Assembly: GCA_035513055.1 (NCBI GenBank)
Contig: DATKCT010000066.1
Location: 5,016 to 69,015 of the forward strand
Direction of reading: 5' to 3'
DNA: 64,000 nucleotides
From: DATKCT01 sp035513055
GTDB taxonomy: Bacteria > Verrucomicrobiota > Verrucomicrobiia > Verrucomicrobiales > DEV007
In this document: in pieces, positions 1-9,804 of the stretch
Position numbering within the stretch: the stretch's first letter is position 1
Layout of the letters: each line of letters opens with the position of its first letter
Notes under the pieces: model-generated
What the model was told of the DNA's origin: nothing
The model's input: only the letters and a program-made list of their open reading frames with translations
Databases searched by the model: none
Translations under genes and position numbers: made by a program

Positions 1-1
1 G

Positions 2-3000
2 ATCGTCCGGCGCCACCAGGTCCTGAGAACAACTTTTCCCGCGGAAAAGGGCGAACCCGTGCAAAGGATCCATCCCGATCCCAATTTCACCCTCTCGATT
101 GTATCGCTTCTCGACCTGCCGGAAACCGAAAGGGAATTCCATGCCCTTCGGAAAATATCCGAAGAAGCCGTTCGTCCTTTCGATCTTTCCAGCGATCTCA
201 TGCTGCGGGCCGCCCTTTTCCGCCTCACGGAAGGTGAGCATTTTCTCCTTCTCGTCCTTCACCACATCGCCGCCGACGGCTGGTCGCTTCACATCCTCTT
301 TCGCGAACTGAGCCTCCTTTACCAGGCTTTCGCCGCCGGAGAGAGTTTCCCCCTTCCGGATCTCCCTATCCAATACGCCGACTACGCTTCTTGGCAGCGG
401 GAGCTGCTCGAGAGCGATGCTATCCACGCGCTCGTGGACTATTGGCGCAAGCAATTGGAAGGCGCTCCCGGTGTCTTGGATCTGCCCTTCTCACAGCCGC
501 GCTCCCACTCGCAGAACCATCGAGGAGCACGTTGCCGCCTCACCCTCTCTCGCCAACTCACTCAGGGGCTTCAGGCTCTCAGCCGCCGTCATGACGCCAC
601 CCTCTTCATGACGCTCCTGGCCGCATTCAATGTTCTCTTGTGCCGTTACACCGAGCGCGACGACATCCTGGTCGGCTCTCCCATAGCCGGCCGCGACCGT
701 TCTGAAGTCGAAGGGCTCGTCGGTTTCTTTGTCAATACGCTGGTTCTTCGCGCCTCCCTCTCCGGAGATCCCTCCTTTCCCGAATTGCTGCGCCGGGTCC
801 GGGATGTCACCCTTGGAGCTTATTCTCACCAGAACCTGCCGTTTGAAAAACTCGTCGAAATTCTGCAACCGGAACGCCGGGTCGATCGATCTCCGCTGGT
901 TCAGATCCTGTTTGCTCTTCAGAACATCCCGCAGGCTCCGCTTGAACTCCCTGACATCGCCGTTCAATCCCAGGAGCTTGAGTTAGCCTCGGCCAAATTC
1001 GATCTCAGCCTGGGCATTGAGGAAACTGCGGAAGGACTTACGCTCGCGGCGGCTTACAGCACGAGCCTTTTCGAAGCCGCAGACATCCGGCGAATGCTCG
1101 ATCACTATCTCACTCTGCTCGACGGCATTGTCAGTGACCCTGACCGTCCCATCGGAACACTGCCACTGCTGACCCAGTTCGAACGGCGTCAGATTCTCGA
1201 GGTTTGGAGCGGCGCGAGCCGCGCCGCGGTTTCATCCCCGCTCTGTCTGCATCAATTCTTCGAAGCCCAGGCGGCGCGCACCCCAGAGGCCTTGGCCGTC
1301 GACTTTCGCGGTCAGCAACTCACCTATGACGAACTCAACCGCCGCGCCAATCGTCTTGCCCATCGCCTCATCTCCATGGGGGCGGGTCCCGAGCAGCTCG
1401 CCGGCATCCTCATGGAACGCTCCCTCGACCTGCTCGTGGGCATTCTCGCCATCCTCAAGTCCGGGAGCGCTTACGTGGCCTTGGATCCCAAATACCCGCC
1501 AGCGCGACTTGCCTTCATGCTCGAAGATGCCGCCGCGACCCTGCTTCTGACCCAAACCAGCTTGGCCGGCCAATGGCGCGATCATGCCGGCGCCGTCGTC
1601 TGTGTGGACGATGGGCTGGAAACCGTCGCGCCGGGCCCGGACTGCAATCCCCCCAATCGCGCCGCGCCCGGCAACCTCGCTTACGTGATTTACACCTCCG
1701 GTTCCACCGGAAAACCCAAAGGCGTGGCCATCGAACACCAGAACGCCGCCGCCTTTCTCGCCTGGGTCCACGAAGTCTTCCCCGCCGAGCAAATCCAAGG
1801 AGTGCTTTTCTCGACCTCCATCTGTTTTGACCTTTCGATCTTCGAGATCTTTGCTCCCCTGAGCTGCGGCGGCGCCGTGATCCTCGTCGAGAACTTCCTC
1901 GAACTGCCCAGCCTACGTTCTCTGGAGCCGGTGACCCTCGTCAATACCGTCCCCTCCGCCATAAGCGAGTTGTTGAAAAACACCCGTATGCCTCTCTCCG
2001 TCTCCACCGTCAATCTGGCTGGAGAACGCCTAACGAATGAATTGGTTCGCCGAATCTATCAGGAGCCCAGCATCGAGCGCGTCTACGACCTCTACGGCCC
2101 CTCCGAAGACACCACCTACTCGACTTACGCCCTCCGCAGCGCGGACGGACCCTACACCATCGGCCGCCCCATCACCGGCACACAGGTCTACCTTCTCGAC
2201 GATCATCTTCAGCCCGTTCCAGCCGGCGTCCCCGGCGAACTCTACATCGGCGGCTCCGGCCTTGCCCGCGGTTACCTCAACCGTCCCAGCCTCACTGCCG
2301 AACGCTTCGTTCCCAATCCTTTGCCCGAAGCCCAAGGCGGCCGCCTCTACCGGACTGGCGACCGCTGTCGCTGGCGCCCAGACGGCAGCCTCGAACTGCT
2401 CGGCCGCAACGATCACCAAGTCAAACTCCGCGGCTTCCGCATCGAGCTGGGCGAAATCGAATCGGCGATCCGCGAGGATCCCGCAGTCCGGGAATCCGTT
2501 GTCATCCTGCGCCGCGACGATCCCGGCGACCCGCGTCTCGTCGCCTACCTGACCGCCGAAGACGGCCAAGGTCCCACCGCGAAAACCCTCCGCTCGCGGC
2601 TCCGCTTGACGCTCTCTGAGCACATGATCCCCTCCGCATTCGTCGTCCTGACCGCATTGCCGCTGACGGCAAATGGAAAGGTCGACCGCGCCGCACTCCC
2701 GTCCCCACTCCCGCCGCCGCCCGATCGCAAGGAGCCCGTCGCTCCCCGTAGCAATCTGGAAAGCCGTCTGCTCCTCATCTGGTCGGAAGCGCTCGGCCGA
2801 ACTGGAATCGGGGTGCGCGACAACTTCTTCGACGCCGGTGGTCACTCTCTATTGCTCCTCCAAGTTCACAGCCGGATCGTGGAGGAACTCGGATATGACA
2901 TCACCGTCCTCGAACTCTTCCAGCACCCTACCATCGATTCCCTGGCGGCGCGTCTCTCCGCGGATGACTCCGTGAATACCGCAGCGCCTCCGCGCCCCGA

Positions 3001-6000
3001 AACGCACAAGCCCCGCCCCCGCCCTAGCGCAGACGCCTCTATCGCCCTGCTCGCCATGAATGGGCGATTCCCAGGAGCCTCAAATGTCGCCGCCCTCTGG
3101 GAGAGTCTCTGCGCCGGCGCCGAAGGAATCCGGACCTTCTCCGGCGAAGAACTGCTCGCAGCCGGGGTCGATCCATCTCTCCTTACCAACCCTGCCTATG
3201 TCAAAGCCCGTGGAATCATCGACGGCGCTGACTTGTTCGACGCCGAATTTTTCGGTTACACCCCGCGCGAGGCTCAGTGGATCGATCCGCAGCAGCGTCT
3301 CTTTCTCGAATGCGCTTGGGAGGCGCTGGAAACCGCCGGATGCGACCCGGATCGTTACGATGGCCTCATCGGCGTCTACGCCGGAGCCACCACCAACTCC
3401 TACCTCGATAATTTGCTCAGCAACCCGGAGATTCTCGCCGAGGCGGGTCTCATGCAATGCGCCCTTGCCGCGAACAAGGATTTCCTGACCTCGCGCGTCG
3501 CTTACAAGCTGAACCTGCGGGGCCCAGCGGTGAACGTCCAGTCGACTTGCTCGACTTCCTTAGTGGCGATTCACATGGCTTGCCAGAGTCTCATCCAGGG
3601 GGAATGTGACCTGGCCTTAGCCGGCGGTGTCGCCATCTCCGTTCCCGTCGTCCAAGGCTATCTTTACCAGGAAGGGGGCATCGCCTCTCCCGACGGACAT
3701 TGCCGGGCTTTCGACGCCCGCGCCCAAGGCGTTGTCCAAGGCAATGGCGTCGCTCTGGTCGTCTTGAAACGCCTCGCCGACGCCCTCGCCGGCGGCGATA
3801 GCATCCGCGCCGTCATCCGCGGATCCGCCGTCAACAACGACGGAGGTCTCAAAGTCGGGTTCACCGCTCCCAGCATCGAAGGACAGGCCCAAGTCATCGC
3901 CCTGGCTCAATCCTTAGCCGGAATCCATCCCGACTCCATCGGTTTCGTCGAGGCCCACGGCACCGGCACAAAACTGGGTGATCCCATCGAGATCGCCGCT
4001 TTGGCAAAAGCTTTTCGCCGCCGCACTTCTCGCCGCGGATTCTGCGCCCTCGGCTCCATCAAATCCAATCTCGGTCACCTCAATGAATCGGCCGGGGCCG
4101 CCGGCTTCATCAAAGCCGCGCTCTGTCTCGAACATCAGAGGATCCCCCCCAGTCTGCACTTCCATCAACCCAATCCCGCCCTGGATCTGGAGAACAGTCC
4201 CTTCTTCGTCAACTCCCAATGCCTTGACTGGCGCTCGTCCAGTGATACGCCCCGCCGCGCCGCCGTGAGTTCTTTCGGATTGGGAGGGACCAACGCTCAT
4301 GCCCTGCTCGAAGAGGCGCCGCCCCTTCCCCCATCCATCCCGGGCCGGGATCGGCAGCTTTGGGTTGTTTCCGCCCGCACTGCGCCCGAGTTAGAAACGT
4401 CCTCCTCGAATCTCGCTCAACATCTTCGGAGCCATCCCGATATCTCGCTCGCCGACGCCGCCTTCACCCTCCAGACCGGACGCCGCGCTTTCGACCATCG
4501 GCGGGCCTTCGTCGCCCGGAACCACGCGGAGGTGCTGGCAGCGCTGGACGGTCCGGCGCCTCACTCCGGATTCCGGGGGTGCTGCCCGGGTGGAACTCCG
4601 CCAGCCGTCTTCCTTTTCCCGGGCCAAGGCACTCAGCATGCCGGAATGACGCGCAAGCTCTACTCCTCCGAACCCGCCTTTCGCGAGGTCGTCGACGCCT
4701 GTCTGGCTTGTCTGAGAGACGATCTCGATCTGGACCTCCGCCCCGTTCTCTACCCGGATGACCGAAACCTGACGGACGCACACGACCGGCTCCAACGGAC
4801 CGCCCTGGCCCAACCCGCCCTCTTCGTCGTCGAATACGCCCTGGCTCAGCTCTGGCGTTCCTGGGGTATCGAACCCGCCGCCTGCATCGGTCACAGCGCC
4901 GGCGAATACGTCGCCGCCTGCATCTCCGGCGTCTTGCATTGGAAAGACGCCCTTCGCCTGGTGACCATTCGCGGCCGCCTCATGGAGGACATGCCCGAGG
5001 GCGTCATGCTGGCCGTCCCCCTGAGCGAGCAAGAACTCAGCGAGCGTCTCCGCAGCACACCTGGGCTGTGGATCGCCGCCGTCAACGCGCCCGCGCTCTC
5101 CGTTGTCTCCGGTCTCTCTGACAGAATCGCTAACTTCGAAAGTCAATTGAACCAGGAAGGCATCGCCGGACGCAGGCTCCACACCTCCCACGCCTTTCAC
5201 AGCGGACTCATGGACCAAGCCGCCGCCGCCTTTGCTGAAGCTGCAAAGGACGTCGCCATCTCTCCACCCCAAATTCCTTACCCCTCAAACCTGACCGGCC
5301 GCTGGATCACGGAGCAAGACCTCCGGGATCCCGCATATTGGGCTCGCCATATTCGCCAAACCGTGCGATTCGGAGAAGGCCTCTCCTGTCTTCTCGAGAA
5401 TCCCCGCAACATTCTACTCGAAGTGGGACCCGGGCGCGTCCTCACATCCCTGGCGCGCCAACATCCGCGCTGCGGCCCGGACCGGCTCGTCATCCCCTCG
5501 CTTCCCGGCCCGCAGGACACGGAAGACGACATTGCTGCGCTCCTCTCCGGCCTCGCCCGGCTCTGGACCGCCGGAGCAACGGTCGACTGGGGGCGATTCC
5601 ACGAGTCCTCCCGCCGCCGCCGCGTCGGACTCCCCACCTATCCTTTCACTCGCCAACGTTACTGGGTCGACAAACCGCCCCGCGCCGCCGCGCCAAGCAA
5701 TCCCACGCGAAGCCTCAGCGAATGGTTCTCTGTTCGCGCCTGGCGACCAGATCTCCCGCGCCCCTTGAAACGGGCGCCGGAGACCGGTCCGCGACGCTGG
5801 CTCTTCTTTCTCGACGGCTCTGCGTTGGCGCTGCGGCTTTGCGCCTATTTGGGAAACGAAGGATCCGCAATCCCAGTCACGCCGGGTAGGGATTTCGGAT
5901 GGATAGAATCGGGTTTCCAGATCGATCCGGCCAACCGCGACCATTATCAGCGCCTCTTAGCAGAGCTGCATCAGAGGGATGCTGTCCCGACTGACGTTGT

Positions 6001-7573
6001 CCATTTCTGGAACGAGGACGTTCCAGACCCTCGAAGCCCCGAAAACCTCGCCCCAGCCTTCTTCAGCCTCCTTTACCTCGTCCAAGCCCTCGGAGCGCTT
6101 CCTGGCGAACCCCCCGTTCGCATCACCGCCGTCACCGATCGCGGATACAGCGTTGCTGGGGACGAGGAGATCCAGCCCGAGGCGGCGCAGGTCTTGGGGC
6201 TCTGCCGCGTCGCCAGTCTCGAGCTTTCCAACGTCGATTGCCGCAATGTCGATCTCTCCAAGTCTGATTGGACCGGCGCCGTCAGCGATGAGGCTTTCCG
6301 GCTGCTAACTGAGGAAATGTTGACCCAAGACTGGAAGCCAGTCGTCGCCCATCGCCGGGCCCGGCGATGGATCGAAGCCTTTGTTCCAATCCGCCTCCCG
6401 CCTATCTCCCAAGACCCCCCCGCCAGGCTCCGCCAGGGCGGAACCTACCTGATCACCGGCGGCCTTGGCGGCATTGGCCTGGCCATAGCCGATTACCTCG
6501 CTCGACGCCTCAGCGCCCGGCTCGTTTTGACTGGCCGGTCAGCCCTGCCCAACACCGAACGCTGGAGTGAGATCCTCTCGACAAACGACGCCGGACATGA
6601 CCCCGGGATCACGGAAAAGCTCCGATCCATCGCGAAGCTGAAGGAAGCCGGAGCGGAAGTCATGGCCGTTCAGGCCGGCGTCTCCGATCTCATCAGCATG
6701 CAGAAAGTCATCGCGGATGCCGAAAAATGCTTCGGTCCGATTCACGGCGTCGTGCACGCCGCCGGCATTCCCGGCGACGGAATCATCCTCCTCAAAGATC
6801 CCGCCCTCGCGGTCGAGGTGCTCAAACCCAAGATCGCGGGAACCCAAGTGTTGGGCCAGTTGATCGCCGGAATGGATCTCGACTTCTTCCTGCTCTGTTC
6901 TTCGCTCAACTCGCTCGCTGGCGCTCCCGGCACAGTCGATTACGCCGCCGCCAACGCCTACCTCGATGCTTTCGCCCGAAGATTCCAGGCCGATACCGGC
7001 ATCTTCACGGTTTCCGTCAACTGGTGCCGCTGGCGCGAAGCCGGTATGGCCGCCAGAGCTGCTGCGCCATCGGTCTCGCCGCGCCAGGCCGGCATATCCA
7101 ATGCCGAAGGCGTGGAGGCATTCCTGAGAATCCTGGACAGTTGCCCCGACTCTCAGGTCGCCGTGTCTGAGGTCGACCTCAATTCCCTCCTCGCGCCGCG
7201 GGATCAGCCGGAGAAATTCCCCTCGCCCGCAGCCGCCCCAGAGGCCCTGCAAGCCGCCCCAGACGCCGCATCCAGCCCGCCGGTCGATGCCCGCGCGCGC
7301 CTCTCCACCGCCTATGTTCCGCCCGACGAGGGCATCGAACGCCGGATCGCCGAAATCTGGGAACGCCTCTTCGGCATCGCGCCGCTAGGAGCAAACGACG
7401 ACTTTTTCGAACTCGGCGGTCATTCTCTCCTGGCCGTCCAACTGCTGAGCCGCCTGCGCGAAGTCAACCCGAATGCGGCCCTGACATTGCCGCAATTCTT
7501 TGACAACTCCACCGTCCGCCGCCTCGCCACCCTCCTGGGAGCTGCCCCAGAAAACACGCCCGGTCCAGACTAG
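2..7573 (+). CDS. Hybrid NRPS-PKS megasynthase, C-A-PCP-KS-AT-KR-ACP (5' partial)
   Basis: The frame is open to base 2, and the codons before the first GTG (base 59) already encode condensation-domain sequence (RRHQVLRTTFP), so the true start lies left of the window. Domains by base position: C with HHIAADG near 260; A domain with TSGSTGKPKG near 1696, RGFRIELGEIE near 2430 and NGKVDR near 2675; PCP GGHSL near 2840; ketosynthase 3040-4300 with active Cys in STCSTSL near 3545 and both His motifs (EAHGTGT, KSNLGHL); acyltransferase 4600-5500 with GHSAGE and HAFH, the malonyl-type signature; KR near 6440-7000 with GGLGGIG and the Tyr/Asn of YAAAN; terminal ACP GGHSL near 7420. I see no DH, ER, methyltransferase or thioesterase. 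The A-domain code by eye is D-L-F-N-N-A-L-T-Y-K, which I recall as an alanine/glycine-type code. The module would add one amino acid, extend it with malonate and reduce the ketone; release must happen elsewhere. Confidence 0.93.
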   Translation: MVRRHQVLRTTFPAEKGEPVQRIHPDPNFTLSIVSLLDLPETEREFHALRKISEEAVRPFDLSSDLMLRAALFRLTEGEHFLLLVLHHIAADGWSLHILFRELSLLYQAFAAGESFPLPDLPIQYADYASWQRELLESDAIHALVDYWRKQLEGAPGVLDLPFSQPRSHSQNHRGARCRLTLSRQLTQGLQALSRRHDATLFMTLLAAFNVLLCRYTERDDILVGSPIAGRDRSEVEGLVGFFVNTLVLRASLSGDPSFPELLRRVRDVTLGAYSHQNLPFEKLVEILQPERRVDRSPLVQILFALQNIPQAPLELPDIAVQSQELELASAKFDLSLGIEETAEGLTLAAAYSTSLFEAADIRRMLDHYLTLLDGIVSDPDRPIGTLPLLTQFERRQILEVWSGASRAAVSSPLCLHQFFEAQAARTPEALAVDFRGQQLTYDELNRRANRLAHRLISMGAGPEQLAGILMERSLDLLVGILAILKSGSAYVALDPKYPPARLAFMLEDAAATLLLTQTSLAGQWRDHAGAVVCVDDGLETVAPGPDCNPPNRAAPGNLAYVIYTSGSTGKPKGVAIEHQNAAAFLAWVHEVFPAEQIQGVLFSTSICFDLSIFEIFAPLSCGGAVILVENFLELPSLRSLEPVTLVNTVPSAISELLKNTRMPLSVSTVNLAGERLTNELVRRIYQEPSIERVYDLYGPSEDTTYSTYALRSADGPYTIGRPITGTQVYLLDDHLQPVPAGVPGELYIGGSGLARGYLNRPSLTAERFVPNPLPEAQGGRLYRTGDRCRWRPDGSLELLGRNDHQVKLRGFRIELGEIESAIREDPAVRESVVILRRDDPGDPRLVAYLTAEDGQGPTAKTLRSRLRLTLSEHMIPSAFVVLTALPLTANGKVDRAALPSPLPPPPDRKEPVAPRSNLESRLLLIWSEALGRTGIGVRDNFFDAGGHSLLLLQVHSRIVEELGYDITVLELFQHPTIDSLAARLSADDSVNTAAPPRPETHKPRPRPSADASIALLAMNGRFPGASNVAALWESLCAGAEGIRTFSGEELLAAGVDPSLLTNPAYVKARGIIDGADLFDAEFFGYTPREAQWIDPQQRLFLECAWEALETAGCDPDRYDGLIGVYAGATTNSYLDNLLSNPEILAEAGLMQCALAANKDFLTSRVAYKLNLRGPAVNVQSTCSTSLVAIHMACQSLIQGECDLALAGGVAISVPVVQGYLYQEGGIASPDGHCRAFDARAQGVVQGNGVALVVLKRLADALAGGDSIRAVIRGSAVNNDGGLKVGFTAPSIEGQAQVIALAQSLAGIHPDSIGFVEAHGTGTKLGDPIEIAALAKAFRRRTSRRGFCALGSIKSNLGHLNESAGAAGFIKAALCLEHQRIPPSLHFHQPNPALDLENSPFFVNSQCLDWRSSSDTPRRAAVSSFGLGGTNAHALLEEAPPLPPSIPGRDRQLWVVSARTAPELETSSSNLAQHLRSHPDISLADAAFTLQTGRRAFDHRRAFVARNHAEVLAALDGPAPHSGFRGCCPGGTPPAVFLFPGQGTQHAGMTRKLYSSEPAFREVVDACLACLRDDLDLDLRPVLYPDDRNLTDAHDRLQRTALAQPALFVVEYALAQLWRSWGIEPAACIGHSAGEYVAACISGVLHWKDALRLVTIRGRLMEDMPEGVMLAVPLSEQELSERLRSTPGLWIAAVNAPALSVVSGLSDRIANFESQLNQEGIAGRRLHTSHAFHSGLMDQAAAAFAEAAKDVAISPPQIPYPSNLTGRWITEQDLRDPAYWARHIRQTVRFGEGLSCLLENPRNILLEVGPGRVLTSLARQHPRCGPDRLVIPSLPGPQDTEDDIAALLSGLARLWTAGATVDWGRFHESSRRRRVGLPTYPFTRQRYWVDKPPRAAAPSNPTRSLSEWFSVRAWRPDLPRPLKRAPETGPRRWLFFLDGSALALRLCAYLGNEGSAIPVTPGRDFGWIESGFQIDPANRDHYQRLLAELHQRDAVPTDVVHFWNEDVPDPRSPENLAPAFFSLLYLVQALGALPGEPPVRITAVTDRGYSVAGDEEIQPEAAQVLGLCRVASLELSNVDCRNVDLSKSDWTGAVSDEAFRLLTEEMLTQDWKPVVAHRRARRWIEAFVPIRLPPISQDPPARLRQGGTYLITGGLGGIGLAIADYLARRLSARLVLTGRSALPNTERWSEILSTNDAGHDPGITEKLRSIAKLKEAGAEVMAVQAGVSDLISMQKVIADAEKCFGPIHGVVHAAGIPGDGIILLKDPALAVEVLKPKIAGTQVLGQLIAGMDLDFFLLCSSLNSLAGAPGTVDYAAANAYLDAFARRFQADTGIFTVSVNWCRWREAGMAARAAAPSVSPRQAGISNAEGVEAFLRILDSCPDSQVAVSEVDLNSLLAPRDQPEKFPSPAAAPEALQAAPDAASSPPVDARARLSTAYVPPDEGIERRIAEIWERLFGIAPLGANDDFFELGGHSLLAVQLLSRLREVNPNAALTLPQFFDNSTVRRLATLLGAAPENTPGPD

Positions 7574-7583
7574 CTCAAATTGG

Positions 7584-8006
7584 TCAAAAGCCTATCACTT
7601 TCACGGGATTCTGGGCGGTTTTTCGCAATGTTCGTTGCATAAGAGAGTCTTTATCGACCAGATTGAAGACACTCACGACCCCCGCCATCGCCTGGTCCCG
7701 GATGGAACCATGGAGATGTTCACGCACCCACGATGCCGCGGCCTGTGGATCCTGACGGGTCAAATGTCCCATCACTGCTTCCACGTGCATGCCCTTTCTC
7801 GGGGTATCCGGCATAAGCGCAAAAGCTTCGGCTGCCTTGGCAGGATCGCGCTGAAGGCTCACGGACACGATTTTGGAGAGCGCCTCGGTGCGATGATATC
7901 TGTCTTCGATCGAGGAGACCCATCGGACAGCCGCAGCCGGATTTCGCTTGGCCAGCGCTTCAGCGACCGCTTTCCAGGCCTCACGTTGCGCTACAGGATT
8001 GCGCAA
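7584..8006 (-). pseudogene. Fragment of a DP/W-repeat protein (minus-strand piece)
   Basis: The frame carries degenerate repeats of roughly 30-35 residues with Asn/Asp-Pro, Ala-Ala and Trp at regular spacing (RNPAAAVRWV, QRDPAKAAEAF, RQDPQAAASWV). The pattern resembles helical-repeat proteins common in Verrucomicrobia. The only start is a TTG (MRNPVAQREAW), and the in-frame sequence before it reads as non-homologous Gly/Arg-rich debris back to a stop, so the N-terminus is missing. It stops 10 bases after the NRPS-PKS stop. A plus-strand fragment with the same repeat style starts at the other side of its 5' end, so it looks like one half of an inverted, broken gene. No function can be assigned. 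Confidence 0.55.
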
Positions 8007-8318
8007 CGAAGAGATGCCGCCGCCCGCTGGGATCCTTTGACTACGTCTGCCTGGATCAGTACTTTGCCGCCCGAAGCGGTTTCCGATTCAGCCGTAACCG
8101 CATTGCTCGACGCCATTCCCGATGACCCTGGAGGAGCCCTGCTTTGCTCCCTTCAACTCGACGATCCCGGCATCCGCCTATCCAGGGCGAGGGAATACGC
8201 TGTCAGTGCGTATGAGAAGGATCCTGAATCATTTGTTAGTCTATTCAACGCCCTTTCTTTCTCCGACGAAGAAAGGGCTCTCATTCTCGGGTCCCTAAGC
8301 TCCTCCGATAGTGACTGA
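8005..8318 (+). pseudogene. Fragment of a DP/W-repeat protein (plus-strand C-terminal piece)
   Basis: The plus frame reads ARWDPLTTSAWISTLP, AVTALLDAIPDDPGGALL and YEKDPESFVSLFNAL before a stop at 8318. This is the same DP/W repeat style as the neighbouring minus-strand fragment. Upstream of about 8005 the frame continues only as antisense of that fragment, so the genuine coding part begins near the junction and the N-terminus is lost. The stop codon overlaps the GTG start of the next fragment (GTGA type), as in a translationally coupled gene pair. Confidence 0.45.
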
Positions 8319-8498
8319 CACGACCAAATGGCTTCTCGTTGCCGTATCCTGCATTCTCGGCCTGGTCTCCGGCGGCGCCTTGCGCTCTAGCGCTCGCTGG
8401 TGGTCTCTGAACGACAATGAGGCCAAGCCTTCTTCGTTAAGATCGGGACGCAATCCTTCCTTGATTGGTCGAGATACAGCGGTCTCTTCGAGGGCCTT
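8311..8498 (+). pseudogene. N-terminal fragment of a membrane-anchored protein
   Basis: A GTG start overlaps the previous stop and gives MTDTTKWLLVAVSCILGLVSG, a short polar N-terminus followed by one hydrophobic segment typical of a signal anchor. The frame continues about 60 residues, then runs into the reverse complement of a Uma2-like C-terminus at 8499, so the rest of the protein is missing. It may be the start of a second member of the DP/W-repeat family, judged from position only. Confidence 0.45.
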
Positions 8499-8664
8499 TC
8501 AGGGGCTAACTCGTGTCGGCGCGCCGGGCGCGGCGGTGAGGTAGACGAACATACGCCCCTCGAGGTCGCAGATCCAGAGTTCCTCGGCGCCGGCCTCGAA
8601 GCAGAGACGTTTCCTTTCAGCGATTACCCCCTTGAGGTCGTGCTCGCCCGGTGAAGGCAGAACT
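8499..8664 (-). pseudogene. Remnant of a Uma2-family (DUF820, PD-(D/E)XK) nuclease, C-terminus only
   Basis: One minus-strand frame reads VLPSPGEHDLKGVIAERKRL, then CFEAGAEELWICDLEGRMFVY, ending in a stop at 8499. The pattern (V-SPG, then ERK-LYxxAGxxEhWhhD) is the C-terminal half of Uma2 proteins. The N-terminal half with the first catalytic Asp is absent and no start is present. It is too short and has no initiator, so I call it a dead fragment. Confidence 0.55.
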
Positions 8665-8756
8665 CCACTCGTGATGGCGAGACCGTGGCATCCTGGGATC
8701 CTGAACCTTGGGGCACACCGAGGGGGGAGCGCCAGCCGATGCGAAGCACACCCAGC

Positions 8757-9725
8757 TCAAATCTCCTCGGTGAAGGCTTCCAACGATTGGCATTGGATGG
8801 CAGTCCGGAGCAGCTCTTGGAGCATAGCGTCGTCTTCAATGCCATGCACGGCTTCCTTCAGACCCACGGGAATGCGGCCAAAGCGGATGGTCAGCACCTC
8901 CAAGATGTATTCTTGACGGCCTTCCTGCCGGCCTTCCTGGCGACCTTCCTGCCGGCCTTCCTGGCGGTAACGTTGGGCGAGACTCATCACGGCGCTACGG
9001 GTTCCCGGGTCGTTGATCTTAGCCACTCTCGCTTCGAAGGACTCCCTGTCAATCTCGGCGCCCAGGATGTAACGCAGCACGAGTTGAAGAACCCGGCGCG
9101 GAACACGGAGGATCAGCTCTTCATCCCACAGGGCGTCGTCGAGCAGCCGTCCCAGGCGTTCGGCCTTCATGGCGCGCAGGACAAGGATTCCCGCAGGGGC
9201 GCCGGGAATGGCCTCGAAGGCCATGGCTGCGAGCTGGAGGTGGGCGAAGAAGAAATCCGGCAGGAAGGCAAGAAGGTCACTGGCGAGGGATTCGGGCACA
9301 TCGCACAGCGCGGCGAACTGTGGGGAAATTTCCCAGGTCTCCGCATTCTGGGAGAGGACTACAGGGAGGATGACCGGCAAGCGTTCGCGGGCGGGGTTGG
9401 TTTCGACGAGGTTCTCCCAGATGCGGACCATGTAGCGCAGAAGGCGCAGCGGGAGCAGTCGATCCCGAGTGCTTTGGTGTTCGAATAGCAAGTAGATCAG
9501 GCAGTCGTGGCCGGCCAAGGGTGCGGAGAAGAGCAGGTCGGTGTGGGAGCGGCTGAAGTGCGAGTCGATGAAAGAGCCTGGTTGGTGGCGGAGTTGGGAC
9601 CAGTCGATAGCGGCGGCGATAGGCTGAGGGAGTTTGGCTTGCAGCAGTGCGGCGGTGTTCTCCGCCCTCCGGAAGGTGATGGAGAAGAGCTTGTCGTTGG
9701 GTTGATGAGATTTCTCACCAGGCAC
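8757..9725 (-). CDS. Rpn-family recombination-promoting nuclease / putative transposase-like protein
   Basis: A 322-residue protein with the usual N-terminus of this family (SHQPNDKLFSITF, AENTAALLQAKLP), then DSHFSRSHTDLLFSA and IYLLFEHQST, which supply the PD-(D/E)XK-like acidic residues (D in TDLLF; E-H-Q in LFEHQS). Members of this family (RpnA-E, PF04754) are DNA endonucleases that promote RecA-independent recombination. Near residue 255 there are tandem RQEG repeats, also typical of this family, followed by a C-terminal helical segment. The GTG start gives the expected family N-terminus. It is the only gene in the 7.6-10.6 kb debris region that looks intact, and neighbours are remnants of mobile genes. 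Confidence 0.85.
   Translation of the reverse strand: MPGEKSHQPNDKLFSITFRRAENTAALLQAKLPQPIAAAIDWSQLRHQPGSFIDSHFSRSHTDLLFSAPLAGHDCLIYLLFEHQSTRDRLLPLRLLRYMVRIWENLVETNPARERLPVILPVVLSQNAETWEISPQFAALCDVPESLASDLLAFLPDFFFAHLQLAAMAFEAIPGAPAGILVLRAMKAERLGRLLDDALWDEELILRVPRRVLQLVLRYILGAEIDRESFEARVAKINDPGTRSAVMSLAQRYRQEGRQEGRQEGRQEGRQEYILEVLTIRFGRIPVGLKEAVHGIEDDAMLQELLRTAIQCQSLEAFTEEI
8910..8966 (-). repeat. 12-bp tandem repeat encoding (RQEG)n inside the Rpn gene
   Basis: Four full RQEG units plus RQE. The units alternate CGC CAG GAA GG and CGG CAG GAA GG, giving a higher-order 24-bp period; the last is CGT CAA GAA. The near-identical DNA suggests recent slippage. Because each unit is 12 bases, copy-number changes stay in frame. 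Confidence 0.9.
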
Positions 9726-9804
9726 GGGAAAAGCGATAGGCTGAAGGGGGGCGAGTCCTGAGTCAATAAACTTGCCGGGAAAGGGGTCGCATCAGTAGCC
9801 GGGG

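Noticed and set aside
7500..8000. Long plus-strand frame joining the end of the NRPS-PKS to the fragment ending at 8318
   Set aside because: Its first 500 bases are antisense to the minus-strand repeat fragment or overlap the ACP; only the part after about 8005 reads like protein.
8624..8845. Minus-strand ORF of about 73 codons over the Uma2 remnant
   Set aside because: A different frame of the same strand reads as Uma2; this ORF has no family resemblance.
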